A stretch of DNA of 44,368 bases from an uncultured Methanobrevibacter sp. (GCF_937881195.1 NZ_CALGFC010000069.1:1-44368); one strand, 5' to 3'; positions 17,125 to 25,123 are shown, counted from the stretch's first letter. Notes: generated by a model from the sequence alone, not told the origin. Made by a program: numbers and translations.

Positions 17125-17835
17125 TTAATTATTTAGATAACTTATTTTTTTATTTATTATTCTACCTAAAACTATTAATCCTAAAAACAATAATAATGCT
17201 AAGATTAATGAGCTTGTTGACTCAATTGAAATGTCTCCCATTGGTTTTGCTAAAACACTACTTATATTTGGAAGAATTAATGAAGATACGAGGAAGTATA
17301 GTCCTAAAAAAAACATGAAGTTTCCAAGAACAACGGGGTATGGTTTTTTAACTAACTTATTAAATAAATTTGCACCAAAATATGAAGCAATTATTATTAT
17401 CATTAAAGCTAATGCTGCATATTGACTTAAATTGAATGGAGTTAATCCTATTGTTGGAGCCACTATTAATATACTCACTACTATTGATAAAAAACAGCAC
17501 GGACATGGAGCAATAATTGCGATTGCAGCTGGCTTGGATGTATTTTTTTCATGTATTTTCCACTCTCTTATTGTTAAAACACCTGAAATAATCATAATTG
17601 CTGCCATAATTAAGAAAAATCCAATATTGTATGTGTACATTATTCCTGTTATTTGAGAAGAATAAAATGACGCGATTGTAGTGATTATAAGAACTCCTAT
17701 TCCATAACTTATTACTATAACTGCCAATGCTTTTTTTGAAAAATGAGCTAAGCCAGAAGCAAGACCTATTTTTAAACCAAAAACTAAAATCGCTGATAAT
17801 ACACCTAATTGCCATAATATTGCTATTATATCCAT
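17125..17835 (-). CDS. DUF2162 family membrane protein with CPCC motif (predicted transporter)
   Basis: Integral membrane protein of 236 residues with about six TM helices. A CPCC motif (111-114, in IAPCPCCFLSIVV) sits at the start of the fourth helix. Paired cysteines of this kind can bind soft metals or shuttle disulfides, and which applies here is unknown. DUF2162 is annotated as a predicted transporter family in methanogens. It is the first gene of the minus-strand run and has a strong ribosome binding site (AAGGAGGT, 8 nt before the ATG) and a clear promoter. It is followed 61 bp later by the ExbB-like channel gene. Codon use here is ordinary for the window. Confidence 0.85.
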   Translation of the reverse strand: MDIIAILWQLGVLSAILVFGLKIGLASGLAHFSKKALAVIVISYGIGVLIITTIASFYSSQITGIMYTYNIGFFLIMAAIMIISGVLTIREWKIHEKNTSKPAAIAIIAPCPCCFLSIVVSILIVAPTIGLTPFNLSQYAALALMIIIIASYFGANLFNKLVKKPYPVVLGNFMFFLGLYFLVSSLILPNISSVLAKPMGDISIESTSSLILALLLFLGLIVLGRIINKKISYLNN

Positions 17836-17865
17836 TTTTTATACCTCCTTTTTTATTATATATCT

Positions 17866-17879
17866 CAATATATATAAAG
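17866..17879 (-). promoter_or_regulatory. TATA box for the DUF2162-ExbB-DUF2149 (and possibly ECF) transcript
   Basis: On the minus strand CTTTATATATATTG lies ~35 bp before the DUF2162 start codon. That spacing gives a transcript start ~25 bp downstream and a short leader holding AAGGAGGT. Confidence 0.7.
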
Positions 17880-17936
17880 TTAATTTAACTTTTTTTCAAT
17901 TCTAATTGAAAATCAATTTGGAAGTATATTTCAATT
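17876..17936. promoter_or_regulatory. Abutting perfect palindromes and TCAATT half-site array (candidate operator)
   Basis: Two perfect inverted repeats touch each other: AAAGTTAATTTAACTTT (17876-17892, one central base) and TTTTCAATTCTAATTGAAAA (17893-17912, two central bases). The half-site TCAATT/AATTGA occurs four times (17896, 17904, 17913, 17931). The first palindrome covers the position of the BRE and the edge of the TATA box, where a bound protein would block TFB/TBP. I do not recognise the regulator. Confidence 0.7.
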
Positions 17937-18361
17937 TTTAAATATTTATTTTAAATTAAATAATTTAATTGATTAATTAATTTTAAGATATAATAAAATA
18001 GATAAAATTAGCCTAAAATTCTTTTAAATTGTATAAACTTCTTAAAAATTTCTATTAAGGTATTAGCATTAAAAAATTTACTTTAAAAATATAATATTTT
18101 TATAAAGGAATTTTAAATTTTATTAATTTTAAATCAAATTTTTTTAGAAAGCTATGTCAATAAAATATTTACTTTAGAAAGAATAATTTATTAGAAAGAA
18201 TAATTTTTATTTCTTTATAAAACTATTTTGATTATTATAAAAATTTAGTTATTAATGATAAACATTTATATAAAATTAACTAATCAATTAAATTAATATC
18301 AATTAAATTAATAATATATATTTATGATTATATCCGCATTAACTATAATTGGAGAATAATA
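17937..18361. other. Divergent spacer upstream of hisF
   Basis: Non-coding AT-rich DNA between the minus-strand run and hisF. It holds two copies of TTAGAAAGAATAATTT (18174 and 18191), the hisF TATA box near 18266, and two copies of TCAATTAAATTAAT with a 15-bp period (18284 and 18299). No gene is visible. Confidence 0.6.
18264..18273 (+). promoter_or_regulatory. Probable TATA box for hisF
   Basis: ATTTATATAA preceded by purine-rich AAAC fits an archaeal BRE/TATA element. It lies ~95 bp before the start codon, which implies a leader of ~65 nt. Confidence 0.45.
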
Positions 18362-19186
18362 ATGTTAACAAAAAGAATAATTCCATGTTTGGACTGTGAT
18401 CTTCAAGTTCCAGAGGGTCGTGTTGTTAAAGGGGTTGAATTTAAACAGATTAAATATGCAGGAAATCCTGTTGAGTTAGCTACAAAATATTATGAAGAGG
18501 GGGCTGATGAAATTGTACTTCTTGATATCACTGCTTCAAGAGAAAAAAGAGATACAATGGGTAAGGTTATTAAAAATGTAACTGAAAATGTTTTCATACC
18601 TATATGTGTTGGAGGAGGAATCAGAAAAGTTGAAGATTATGTTGAAATGCTTAAAGCAGGGGCAGATAAATGTTCAACTAATACTGCTGCTATACATAAT
18701 CCTGAACTTATAAATGAAGCATCTGAGGTTGTTGGAACCCAAGCTTGTGTAGTTGGAATTGATGCAAAAAGAAGGTATGTTGATAATCCAAAAGAAAGTA
18801 ATGATAAAAATATTATAGAAACTAAAAAAGGTTATTGCTGGTTTGATACTAGTATCTATGGGGGAACGAAATTTACTGGTATTGATGCTATTGGATGGGC
18901 ACAAGAATGTCAAAAAAGAGGTGCAGGTGAAATTTTATTAACTTCTATGGATAGAGATGGAACTAAAGATGGCTATGATCTTGAACTTACAAAAGCAATT
19001 AATGATTCTGTTGATATTCCTGTAATAGCTTCTGGAGGGGTTGGAAAACCAGAACACATCTTTGAAGCTTTTAATGTAGCTGATGCTAGTGCTGCTTTAG
19101 CAGCAAGTATCTTTCATTTTAATGAATACCCTATTCAAGAAGTTAAAGAGTATTTAAAAGAAAAGAATGTCAATGTTCGATTTTAA
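18362..19186 (+). CDS. hisF: Imidazole glycerol phosphate synthase cyclase subunit HisF
   Basis: Histidine biosynthesis enzyme of 274 residues. It uses ammonia delivered by HisH to turn PRFAR into imidazole glycerol phosphate and AICAR. It is a TIM barrel starting IIPCLD, with catalytic Asp11. The second catalytic Asp lies in VVGIDAKRRY, and phosphate-binding motifs appear at CVGGGIR and IASGGVG. The first loop is PCLDCDLQVPEGRVVKG, slightly longer than the bacterial form. GGAG sits 8 nt before the ATG. It stands alone: no other his gene is in the window, as expected where his genes are scattered in methanogens. Confidence 0.97.
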   Translation: MLTKRIIPCLDCDLQVPEGRVVKGVEFKQIKYAGNPVELATKYYEEGADEIVLLDITASREKRDTMGKVIKNVTENVFIPICVGGGIRKVEDYVEMLKAGADKCSTNTAAIHNPELINEASEVVGTQACVVGIDAKRRYVDNPKESNDKNIIETKKGYCWFDTSIYGGTKFTGIDAIGWAQECQKRGAGEILLTSMDRDGTKDGYDLELTKAINDSVDIPVIASGGVGKPEHIFEAFNVADASAALAASIFHFNEYPIQEVKEYLKEKNVNVRF

Positions 19187-19271
19187 TTGATGAAAAACTA
19201 ATTTGTATTATCTTAATGATTAATTAATAAATTCTTACTTATTAATCAATAAATATTTTCAGTTGTTTAAA

Positions 19272-20246
19272 ATGATATTCAATAATTTAATTGATTTAAA
19301 AATCACACAAAGTTCTGGTCAGACATCACAACCTCCTTGGAAAGAGATTAATAATAAATATTGTGATGTAATTTATTTAAATAATAAATCATTAAACAAT
19401 GTTCCAATTCTTATTAAAGCCTATCAAGAGGATATAGATTTTTTAAATGTTGAATTTGAATTTCCTAATGGTTCTAATTTTACTAAAGACTATGTGAATG
19501 ATAAATGTATAAAAGAGGAAATTATTAGGATATTTGACTTAGATTTTAATTTAGATAAATTTTACAACTATTTATCTGAGGATTCTAAACTTGAACCTTC
19601 ATCTGATTTTTCCAGAGGCCTTCGTTTGTTTTTAGCTAAAAATCCATTTGAAGCTATATTGTCTTCTATATCTTCAGCTAATAATTCTATTGTACGATGG
19701 ACAAAATCTATCTATGCTATTCGAGAAAAATGGGGGGAAAAGATTGAATTTCCATCAGGAGTTTTTAACACATTCCCTTATCCTAAATTGCTTCAATTTA
19801 TACATGAAGACGATTTAGAGGAATATGAATCTCTTAATGGAAATATTGCTATTGAATCGTGTAATAACAATTTAAAATCCTGTGGAGTTGGTTATAGGGC
19901 TCCTTATATAAAAAAAACAAGCGAAATTCTATCTAATGAGGTTAATCTCCTCGAAATTTCAAATATGAAATATGAAGAAGCATTTGAAGAGGTATTAAAT
20001 TTTCCGGGAGTTGGGCCTAAAGTTGCTGATTGTATTCTACTTTATGGTTATGGATTTAAACAGGCATTTCCAACTGATGTATGGATAAAAAGGATAATTT
20101 CATATCTATATTTTAACAATAAGGATGTTTCAATTGATAAAATCCGTGAATTTGGGATAGAAAATTTTGGTGAATATGCAGGATATGTTCAGCTATATTT
20201 GTTTCATTATGCACGTAAATCTGGTTTAATGACTAAATTGAAATAA
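19272..20246 (+). CDS. ogg: 8-oxoguanine DNA glycosylase/lyase, OGG1 type (HhH-GPD)
   Basis: Base-excision repair enzyme of ~324 residues. It has an OGG1-like N-terminal domain (SSGQTSQPPW), the CGVGYRAPYI segment typical of the central domain, then a helix-hairpin-helix: NFPGVGPKVADCILL with the catalytic Lys (250 from this start), and PTDVW with the catalytic Asp (269). Both residues match the Lys/Asp pair of human OGG1. The start could be the TTG at 19263 or the ATG at 19272; neither has a clear ribosome binding site, and I chose the ATG. It converges with a MutT-like Nudix gene, so two parts of an oxidised-guanine defence are side by side. Confidence 0.9.
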   Translation: MIFNNLIDLKITQSSGQTSQPPWKEINNKYCDVIYLNNKSLNNVPILIKAYQEDIDFLNVEFEFPNGSNFTKDYVNDKCIKEEIIRIFDLDFNLDKFYNYLSEDSKLEPSSDFSRGLRLFLAKNPFEAILSSISSANNSIVRWTKSIYAIREKWGEKIEFPSGVFNTFPYPKLLQFIHEDDLEEYESLNGNIAIESCNNNLKSCGVGYRAPYIKKTSEILSNEVNLLEISNMKYEEAFEEVLNFPGVGPKVADCILLYGYGFKQAFPTDVWIKRIISYLYFNNKDVSIDKIREFGIENFGEYAGYVQLYLFHYARKSGLMTKLK

Positions 20247-20322
20247 ATTGAAATTTATCATTTTAATATTTTAAATAATTTTATTTATTAATTTTTACTA
20301 GTGTTTTGATAATTATAAAATA

Positions 20323-20730
20323 TTATAAAATGTAATTTCTCTCTTCCATTAAAGTTTCAAACCATCCAGATATTTTTAAATTTTTAATTTCTTCCATTTT
20401 TACCCATTTGAAATCAACATGTTCCTCACTTATTTTAACTTCTAGATTTTTTGAAGAAATATCAACGTTCATAATAAGAGCAATAGTTTTTTTATGAGGG
20501 AAATCTTCTTGAACTGCACCTAATAAATCATTTAACTCAATAGAAAGTCCAGTTTCCTCATTAAATTCTCTAATTATGGCGTCATCAAAATCTTCTCCAG
20601 ATTCAACTTTTCCTCCAGGAAGCTCCCAGCAATTAGGATTTGTTTTAGAATTAGGATGTCTCTTTAATAATAAAATTTTTCCATCTTTTTTTAATAATCC
20701 TCTCATTGTTAATCCGTAAGGTTTTTTCAT
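20323..20730 (-). CDS. Nudix hydrolase, MutT-like
   Basis: Protein of 135 residues with a complete Nudix box at ~40-61 (G-x5-E-x7-REFNEETG). RGLLKKDGKILLLKRHP and CWELPGGKVE resemble MutT/8-oxo-dGTP hydrolases, but substrate cannot be fixed from sequence. The frame opens at a GTG at 20739. The ATG at 20730 is preferred because AAGGAG lies at the right distance from it. A candidate operator shared with the MFS gene (TTGATATGTCAG) sits ~70 bp upstream, just beyond a TATA-like TATTTAAAC. Convergent with the ogg gene, divergent from marR. Confidence 0.88.
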   Translation of the reverse strand: MKKPYGLTMRGLLKKDGKILLLKRHPNSKTNPNCWELPGGKVESGEDFDDAIIREFNEETGLSIELNDLLGAVQEDFPHKKTIALIMNVDISSKNLEVKISEEHVDFKWVKMEEIKNLKISGWFETLMEERNYIL

Positions 20731-20797
20731 TTTATTCACTCCTTATAATTTTCAACCTTAAAATTGAAAAAGTTTAAATACTATAATTATAATATAA

Positions 20798-20809
20798 TTG
20801 ATATGTCAG
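20798..20809. promoter_or_regulatory. Candidate MarR operator, copy 1
   Basis: TTGATATGTCAG, a near-palindrome, lies in the divergent nudix-marR spacer. Two nearly identical sites lie in front of the MFS gene at 21688 and 21703. Confidence 0.55.
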
Positions 20810-20972
20810 CTAATTGAATTATTATAAAAAAATTTATAATTAATTTATTTTTATATAAAAGTTTATAATCAAAAACTTTATATATTAATTTATAATTAGT
20901 TTTATAAATTATTTTTCATGAAATTTTTTAAAAAATTTAAAATAGTGACCTAATGATAGGATAGTTATTTAT

Positions 20973-21398
20973 ATGGAATATGTTTTTGATGAAAGTGATT
21001 TATTTTATCAATTTATGAAAATCAGTCATAAATTAAGAAAAATGATTCAAAATAAACTTAAATGTTTTGATATTAGTTTTGAACAGTGGCATATGTTATA
21101 CTTTATATATCAAAATGAAGGATGTAATCAGAAAATGCTTTCAAAAGCTTCAAAAAGAGATACTGGAGCTATTACTAGAAGTTTGAATACTCTTGAAAAT
21201 AAGAACCTTATCGAAAGAAAAAGTTCTTTCCAAGATAAAAGAGAATTTTTAATATATTTAACAGATAAAAGTTTGAATTTATTTAAAGAAACCTCTAAAC
21301 TAATGTTACAAAATTCTCAAGAGATTAAAAATATTTTCACTAAAAATGAACTCGAAATGTTATTTTACTTATTGGATAAATTAGATTCAAATTTATAG
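20973..21398 (+). CDS. MarR family transcriptional regulator
   Basis: Protein of 141 residues with a winged helix-turn-helix at ~35-100 (SFEQWHMLYFIYQ, then the recognition region RDTGAITRSLNTLENKNLIER and wing SFQDKREFLIYLT) and flanking helices for dimerisation. It has two Cys, at 31 and 51, which could sense oxidants or metals, though no established motif is present. It lies between a divergent Nudix gene and a downstream MFS transporter, the usual MarR-pump arrangement. Shared 12-bp motifs in front of both neighbours suggest it represses them. TTTATATA at ~20877 is a plausible TATA box. Confidence 0.92.
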   Translation: MEYVFDESDLFYQFMKISHKLRKMIQNKLKCFDISFEQWHMLYFIYQNEGCNQKMLSKASKRDTGAITRSLNTLENKNLIERKSSFQDKREFLIYLTDKSLNLFKETSKLMLQNSQEIKNIFTKNELEMLFYLLDKLDSNL

Positions 21399-21440
21399 TT
21401 TTCATATAAATTATTATTATAATATTCATTATTTTTTAAT

Positions 21441-21520
21441 TTTTATTTATTTTACTAAGTGTATAGTTGGTATTTTAGATTTTTATTTATTTTACTAAGT
21501 GTATAGTTGGTATTTTAGAT
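21441..21520. repeat. Two perfect 40-bp tandem repeats between marR and the MFS gene
   Basis: 21441-21480 and 21481-21520 are identical over 40 bp, including the less AT-rich core ACTAAGTGTATAGTTGG. A truncated third start follows. The rest of the marR-MFS spacer (21399-21743) is AT-rich with no gene. Confidence 0.95.
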
Positions 21521-21687
21521 TTTTATTTAGTATTTAGAATATTTATTCAATTTTTTCCATATTTTGCATGGTTATTTCATGTTTTTGAATATTTTAGATA
21601 TTCATTGAATAGTTTAATATTTTTTATATTTCTATATAAGTTTTTTATAATATTTTTAATTTAATTCAGAGTATGATTGAAAAATAA

Positions 21688-21714
21688 TTGATATATCAGT
21701 AGTTGATATGTCAT
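21688..21714. promoter_or_regulatory. Candidate MarR operator, copies 2 and 3, over the MFS promoter
   Basis: TTGATATATCAG (21688-21699) and TTGATATGTCAT (21703-21714) lie in direct order with a 15-bp period, just upstream of AAGGAGGT (21731). The first site doubles as the only convincing TATA-like sequence at a workable distance, so binding would block transcription. Confidence 0.6.
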
Positions 21715-21743
21715 ATATAATAAAAAATCTAAGGAGGTATTAA

Positions 21744-23411
21744 TTGTCGTCTAATGAATCAACTAAAAATGAAGGATTACCTTCGTCTGCATGGTTATTA
21801 TTTATTGCAATTATCACTGCATTAATGGGTATGGGGTTAATAGGGCCTGTTTTACCAACTCTATCTTCTCAATTAGGAGCAAGTCCAAGTGAAGTTTCTT
21901 TATTGTATAGTAGTTATAATCTTGTAATGGCTGTTGGAGCATTGATTACAGGAGCTATATCTACAAGATTGGGTATCAAAAAAGCTTTACTTGTAGGAAT
22001 TGTTATAATAGGCGTTTTTTCAGCTATTGCAGCTTTTGCAACTAATATCTGGACCATTATTAGCTTACGTGGTATTTGGGCATTAGGGAGTTCCCTTTTC
22101 TTTGCTACTGGGCTTGCTGCTATGGTAACTGTTGCAGGAGTTTCAAAAACAAAATCAATTGTTTTGTTTGAAGCTGCTGTTGGAATAGGTGTTGCAGCAG
22201 GACCATTAATTGGAGGAATACTTGGACAATTTTCATGGAGATATCCATTTATGGGAATTGGAGTAATGATGGCCATTGTTTTTTTACTATTATTTACTAA
22301 ATTGCCCAATGTAAAGGAAGATATTGGTACAAAATCAAACACTTCTTTAAAAGAACCATTTCTTGCAATGAAAAATCGGCCGATTGCAGTTCTAGGAACT
22401 GCAAATTCTCTTTATAATTTTGGATTTTTTACTTTGTTAGCATATACTCCTTTAATATTAGGATTGGATCCATTTGATATTGGACTTATATTTTTAGGTT
22501 GGGGTATTCTTCTTGGAATTTCATCTTATTTCATAGCTCCTCGTCTTGAAAAAAAATTTGGGACAATTAAACCATTATATGTGATGTTAATTATCTTCAC
22601 GGCTCTTCTTTTAGTCATGGGTATTTTTACATCTAATTTGCTAGTTATATCTGGATGTATAATTGTTTCTGGATTACTGTTTGGAAATAGTAATTCTTTG
22701 TTTACTAATGCTGTAATGAATTCCTCTTCAATTGAAGCATCAACTACTTCTGCTGCATTTAGTTTTTTACGTATGATAGGTGGAGCTATTGCTCCTTTTT
22801 TAGCAGGAATCCTAGCTGAGATTTATGCTCCTAATGTACCTTTCATTGTTGGGAGTTGTTTTGTTATAAGCTCTATTATAGTTATAATGTTAAATAGGAA
22901 CCACATTAATTTAAAACCTATAATTAAAACTGATAAATCAGACCAAACATTAAAAGTAAAAGATTTCATGGTTTCAAAAGTTATTTCTATAAAACCTGGT
23001 GCTGAAATTAAAGATTTACTAAAATTATTTGCTAAACATAATATTGGTGGAGTTCCTGTTGTTAATAATCAAAATAAATTGATTAATATGATAAGTGATG
23101 GAGACATTATACGCTATCTAGCTCCAAAAGAATATTCTTCTCATGATTTTATATATAGTATTCTTATTGAAGAAGGAGAGACAGAACATGAAGTTATTAA
23201 TAATAAAATAACGGATAGTATTGATAATTTAATAACTAAAAGAAGATTATACTATTTAAATGAAAACGACATATTAGAGAAAGCTATCAGAATCCTATCT
23301 CAACATGAATTTAAAAAACTACCTGTATTGAACTCAGATAACCAAGTTATTGGTATTATTAGTAGAAGAGATGTTAATAATAATTTAATGAAGATTTTAT
23401 CAAATATATAG
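21744..23411 (+). CDS. MFS transporter fused to a C-terminal CBS domain pair
   Basis: Membrane protein of 555 residues. Residues ~15-395 form a 12-TM major facilitator with a drug-efflux look (GPVLPTLSSQLGASPSEVSLL, then GALITGAISTRLGIKKALL as the loop 2-3 motif). From ~405 a cytoplasmic CBS pair follows: VKDFMVSKVISIKPG with GGVPVV and ISDGDIIRY, then LPVLNSDNQVIGIISRRDV. CBS pairs usually bind adenine nucleotides, so transport may respond to energy state; the fusion is uncommon. The start is a TTG with a strong AAGGAGGT 5 nt upstream. A likely target of the adjacent MarR; the substrate is unknown. Confidence 0.92.
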   Translation: MSSNESTKNEGLPSSAWLLFIAIITALMGMGLIGPVLPTLSSQLGASPSEVSLLYSSYNLVMAVGALITGAISTRLGIKKALLVGIVIIGVFSAIAAFATNIWTIISLRGIWALGSSLFFATGLAAMVTVAGVSKTKSIVLFEAAVGIGVAAGPLIGGILGQFSWRYPFMGIGVMMAIVFLLLFTKLPNVKEDIGTKSNTSLKEPFLAMKNRPIAVLGTANSLYNFGFFTLLAYTPLILGLDPFDIGLIFLGWGILLGISSYFIAPRLEKKFGTIKPLYVMLIIFTALLLVMGIFTSNLLVISGCIIVSGLLFGNSNSLFTNAVMNSSSIEASTTSAAFSFLRMIGGAIAPFLAGILAEIYAPNVPFIVGSCFVISSIIVIMLNRNHINLKPIIKTDKSDQTLKVKDFMVSKVISIKPGAEIKDLLKLFAKHNIGGVPVVNNQNKLINMISDGDIIRYLAPKEYSSHDFIYSILIEEGETEHEVINNKITDSIDNLITKRRLYYLNENDILEKAIRILSQHEFKKLPVLNSDNQVIGIISRRDVNNNLMKILSNI

Positions 23412-23812
23412 GATAATATTGGATATATTATTTTTATATTATTTTTATATTATTTTTAAATCATTTAAATTATTTTTTTATATTTTTTTATATTTTTTAT
23501 TTATTCTTTTATTACTCTTTAATTGTTTTATTATTACTTTTTATTTATTCATTTTTTGCATTTTCTTTGTTTTTTTATTATTTTCATAATAATAATAATT
23601 TTTTATAATTATAAAAGGCTATAATATCTTAATTTTACAATTATAACATTTCATAAACTTATTCTTTTAATTTAAGCTATCTTTTTAACTATTAATAAAA
23701 CTTATATAATATGAAAAAAATATTATTTAATGATAGCTATTAACTGAATTTTAATAATTAGAAACATAAATATTTAAAATAATAATTTATGATATTAGAT
23801 AAGGTGGATGGA
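23412..23812. other. Spacer between the MFS gene and lysA
   Basis: T-rich tracts at ~23425-23510 could terminate the MFS transcript. A TATA box, CTTATATAAT at 23701-23710 preceded by AAAA, probably serves lysA-dapF. AGCTATC (23675) and its reverse complement GATAGCT (23732) flank the TATA box. No gene is visible. Confidence 0.5.
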
Positions 23813-25123
23813 ATGGATTTAAATCTCAAAATTAATGATAAAGGGCATGCTGATATTGGTGGAGCAGATACTCTTGAGCTTGCAGAGGAATATGGAACTC
23901 CTTTGTATGTAATTGATGAAAATAGAATAAGAGATAATTATAAAAGAGTATATAATGCTTTTACTAAATATTATTCTGATTTTAAAATATTATATGCTTG
24001 TAAAGCTAATACTAATCTTTCTGTAATGAGAATACTAGAAGAAGAAGGTAGCTGTATTGATGCAGTTTCTCCTGGAGAAGTTTTTACTTCTTTAAAAACT
24101 GGATTTTCTCCAGAAAGAATTCTTTTCACTGGTAATAATGTTACTAATGATGAATTAAAATATATTGATGAAACTGGTGTTAGAATAAATTTAGATTCTA
24201 TTTCTCAGTTAAAAAGATTAGCAGAAATTGTTAATCCTGAAGGATATAAAATTTCATTTAGAGTAAATCCTATGGTTGGTGCAGGACATCATGAACACTG
24301 TATCACTGGTGGAGAGATGAGCAAATTCGGTATCAAAGAAAGTGAGGCTGTAGAAGTTTATAATTTAGCTAAAGATATGGGATTTGAACCTATTGGGATG
24401 CATACTCATATTGGGTCTGGAATATTAGATCCAGAGCCTTTTAAACTTGCTACAACAGTTTTAATGGATATAGCTGGAAAAGTATCACAAGAAGCAGATA
24501 TAGATTTTGAATTTTTAGATCTTGGTGGTGGTCTTGGAATACCTTATGAAGTGGATGAAAATTTACTTGATATTGACCCATTTGCAGAAGAAATTACTGG
24601 AATATTTAAATCAAAATTATCTGAATATGGGATGGATGGAATTAAACAACCTGCTATGTATATAGAACCTGGAAGGTATCTTGTTGGTGATACAACAGTT
24701 CTTCTAACTAGGGTCAATACTGTTAAAGAGAGTTATCGTAAGTTTATTGGTGTAGATTCTGGATTCAACACTCTTCTCCGTCCAGCAATGTATGGTTCAT
24801 ATCATCATATAGTTGTAGCTAATAAAGCAAATGAAACATCTGAAAATGGTGCAGAAATTGAAAAAGTTGATGTTGCAGGTAATGTATGTGAATCTGGAGA
24901 TTTATTTGCAAGAGACAGACCTCTTCCTGTAATTGAAGAAGGAGACCTTCTTTCTATTATGAATGCTGGGGCTTATTCATTTTCAATGGCTTCTCAATAT
25001 AATTCAAGACCAAGACCTGCTGAAATTCTTGTAAATAATGGTGAATCTGAAGTTATAAGAGAAAGAGAAACTTATGATGATTTATTTAGAAATCAAATCC
25101 TTCCTGAAAGATTAAAAAAATAA
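23813..25123 (+). CDS. lysA: Diaminopimelate decarboxylase LysA
   Basis: PLP enzyme of ~436 residues that decarboxylates meso-diaminopimelate to L-lysine. Alanine racemase-like TIM barrel with PLP Lys64 in YACKANTN, GGGLGIPY for phosphate contact, HTHIGSG, EPGRYLVGD, and the active-site Cys in GNVCESGDLFARDR at the dimer interface. The frame is open from an ATG at 23789, but the ATG at 23813 has AAGGTGG 5 nt upstream and fits the family's N-terminus. It is followed ~60 bp later by dapF on the same strand, giving the last two steps of lysine synthesis in one operon. Lysine is also a cross-linking residue in pseudomurein of this order. Confidence 0.97.
   Translation: MDLNLKINDKGHADIGGADTLELAEEYGTPLYVIDENRIRDNYKRVYNAFTKYYSDFKILYACKANTNLSVMRILEEEGSCIDAVSPGEVFTSLKTGFSPERILFTGNNVTNDELKYIDETGVRINLDSISQLKRLAEIVNPEGYKISFRVNPMVGAGHHEHCITGGEMSKFGIKESEAVEVYNLAKDMGFEPIGMHTHIGSGILDPEPFKLATTVLMDIAGKVSQEADIDFEFLDLGGGLGIPYEVDENLLDIDPFAEEITGIFKSKLSEYGMDGIKQPAMYIEPGRYLVGDTTVLLTRVNTVKESYRKFIGVDSGFNTLLRPAMYGSYHHIVVANKANETSENGAEIEKVDVAGNVCESGDLFARDRPLPVIEEGDLLSIMNAGAYSFSMASQYNSRPRPAEILVNNGESEVIRERETYDDLFRNQILPERLKK

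Noticed and set aside
13000..18000. A recent mobile element carrying the ExbB-like/DUF2149 genes
   Set aside because: No transposase, integrase, tRNA end or flanking direct repeat was found. The composition break lies inside a gene, which fits homologous recombination better.
23412..23812. Lysine riboswitch before lysA
   Set aside because: The leader is nearly all A/T with no conserved GC-rich helices.
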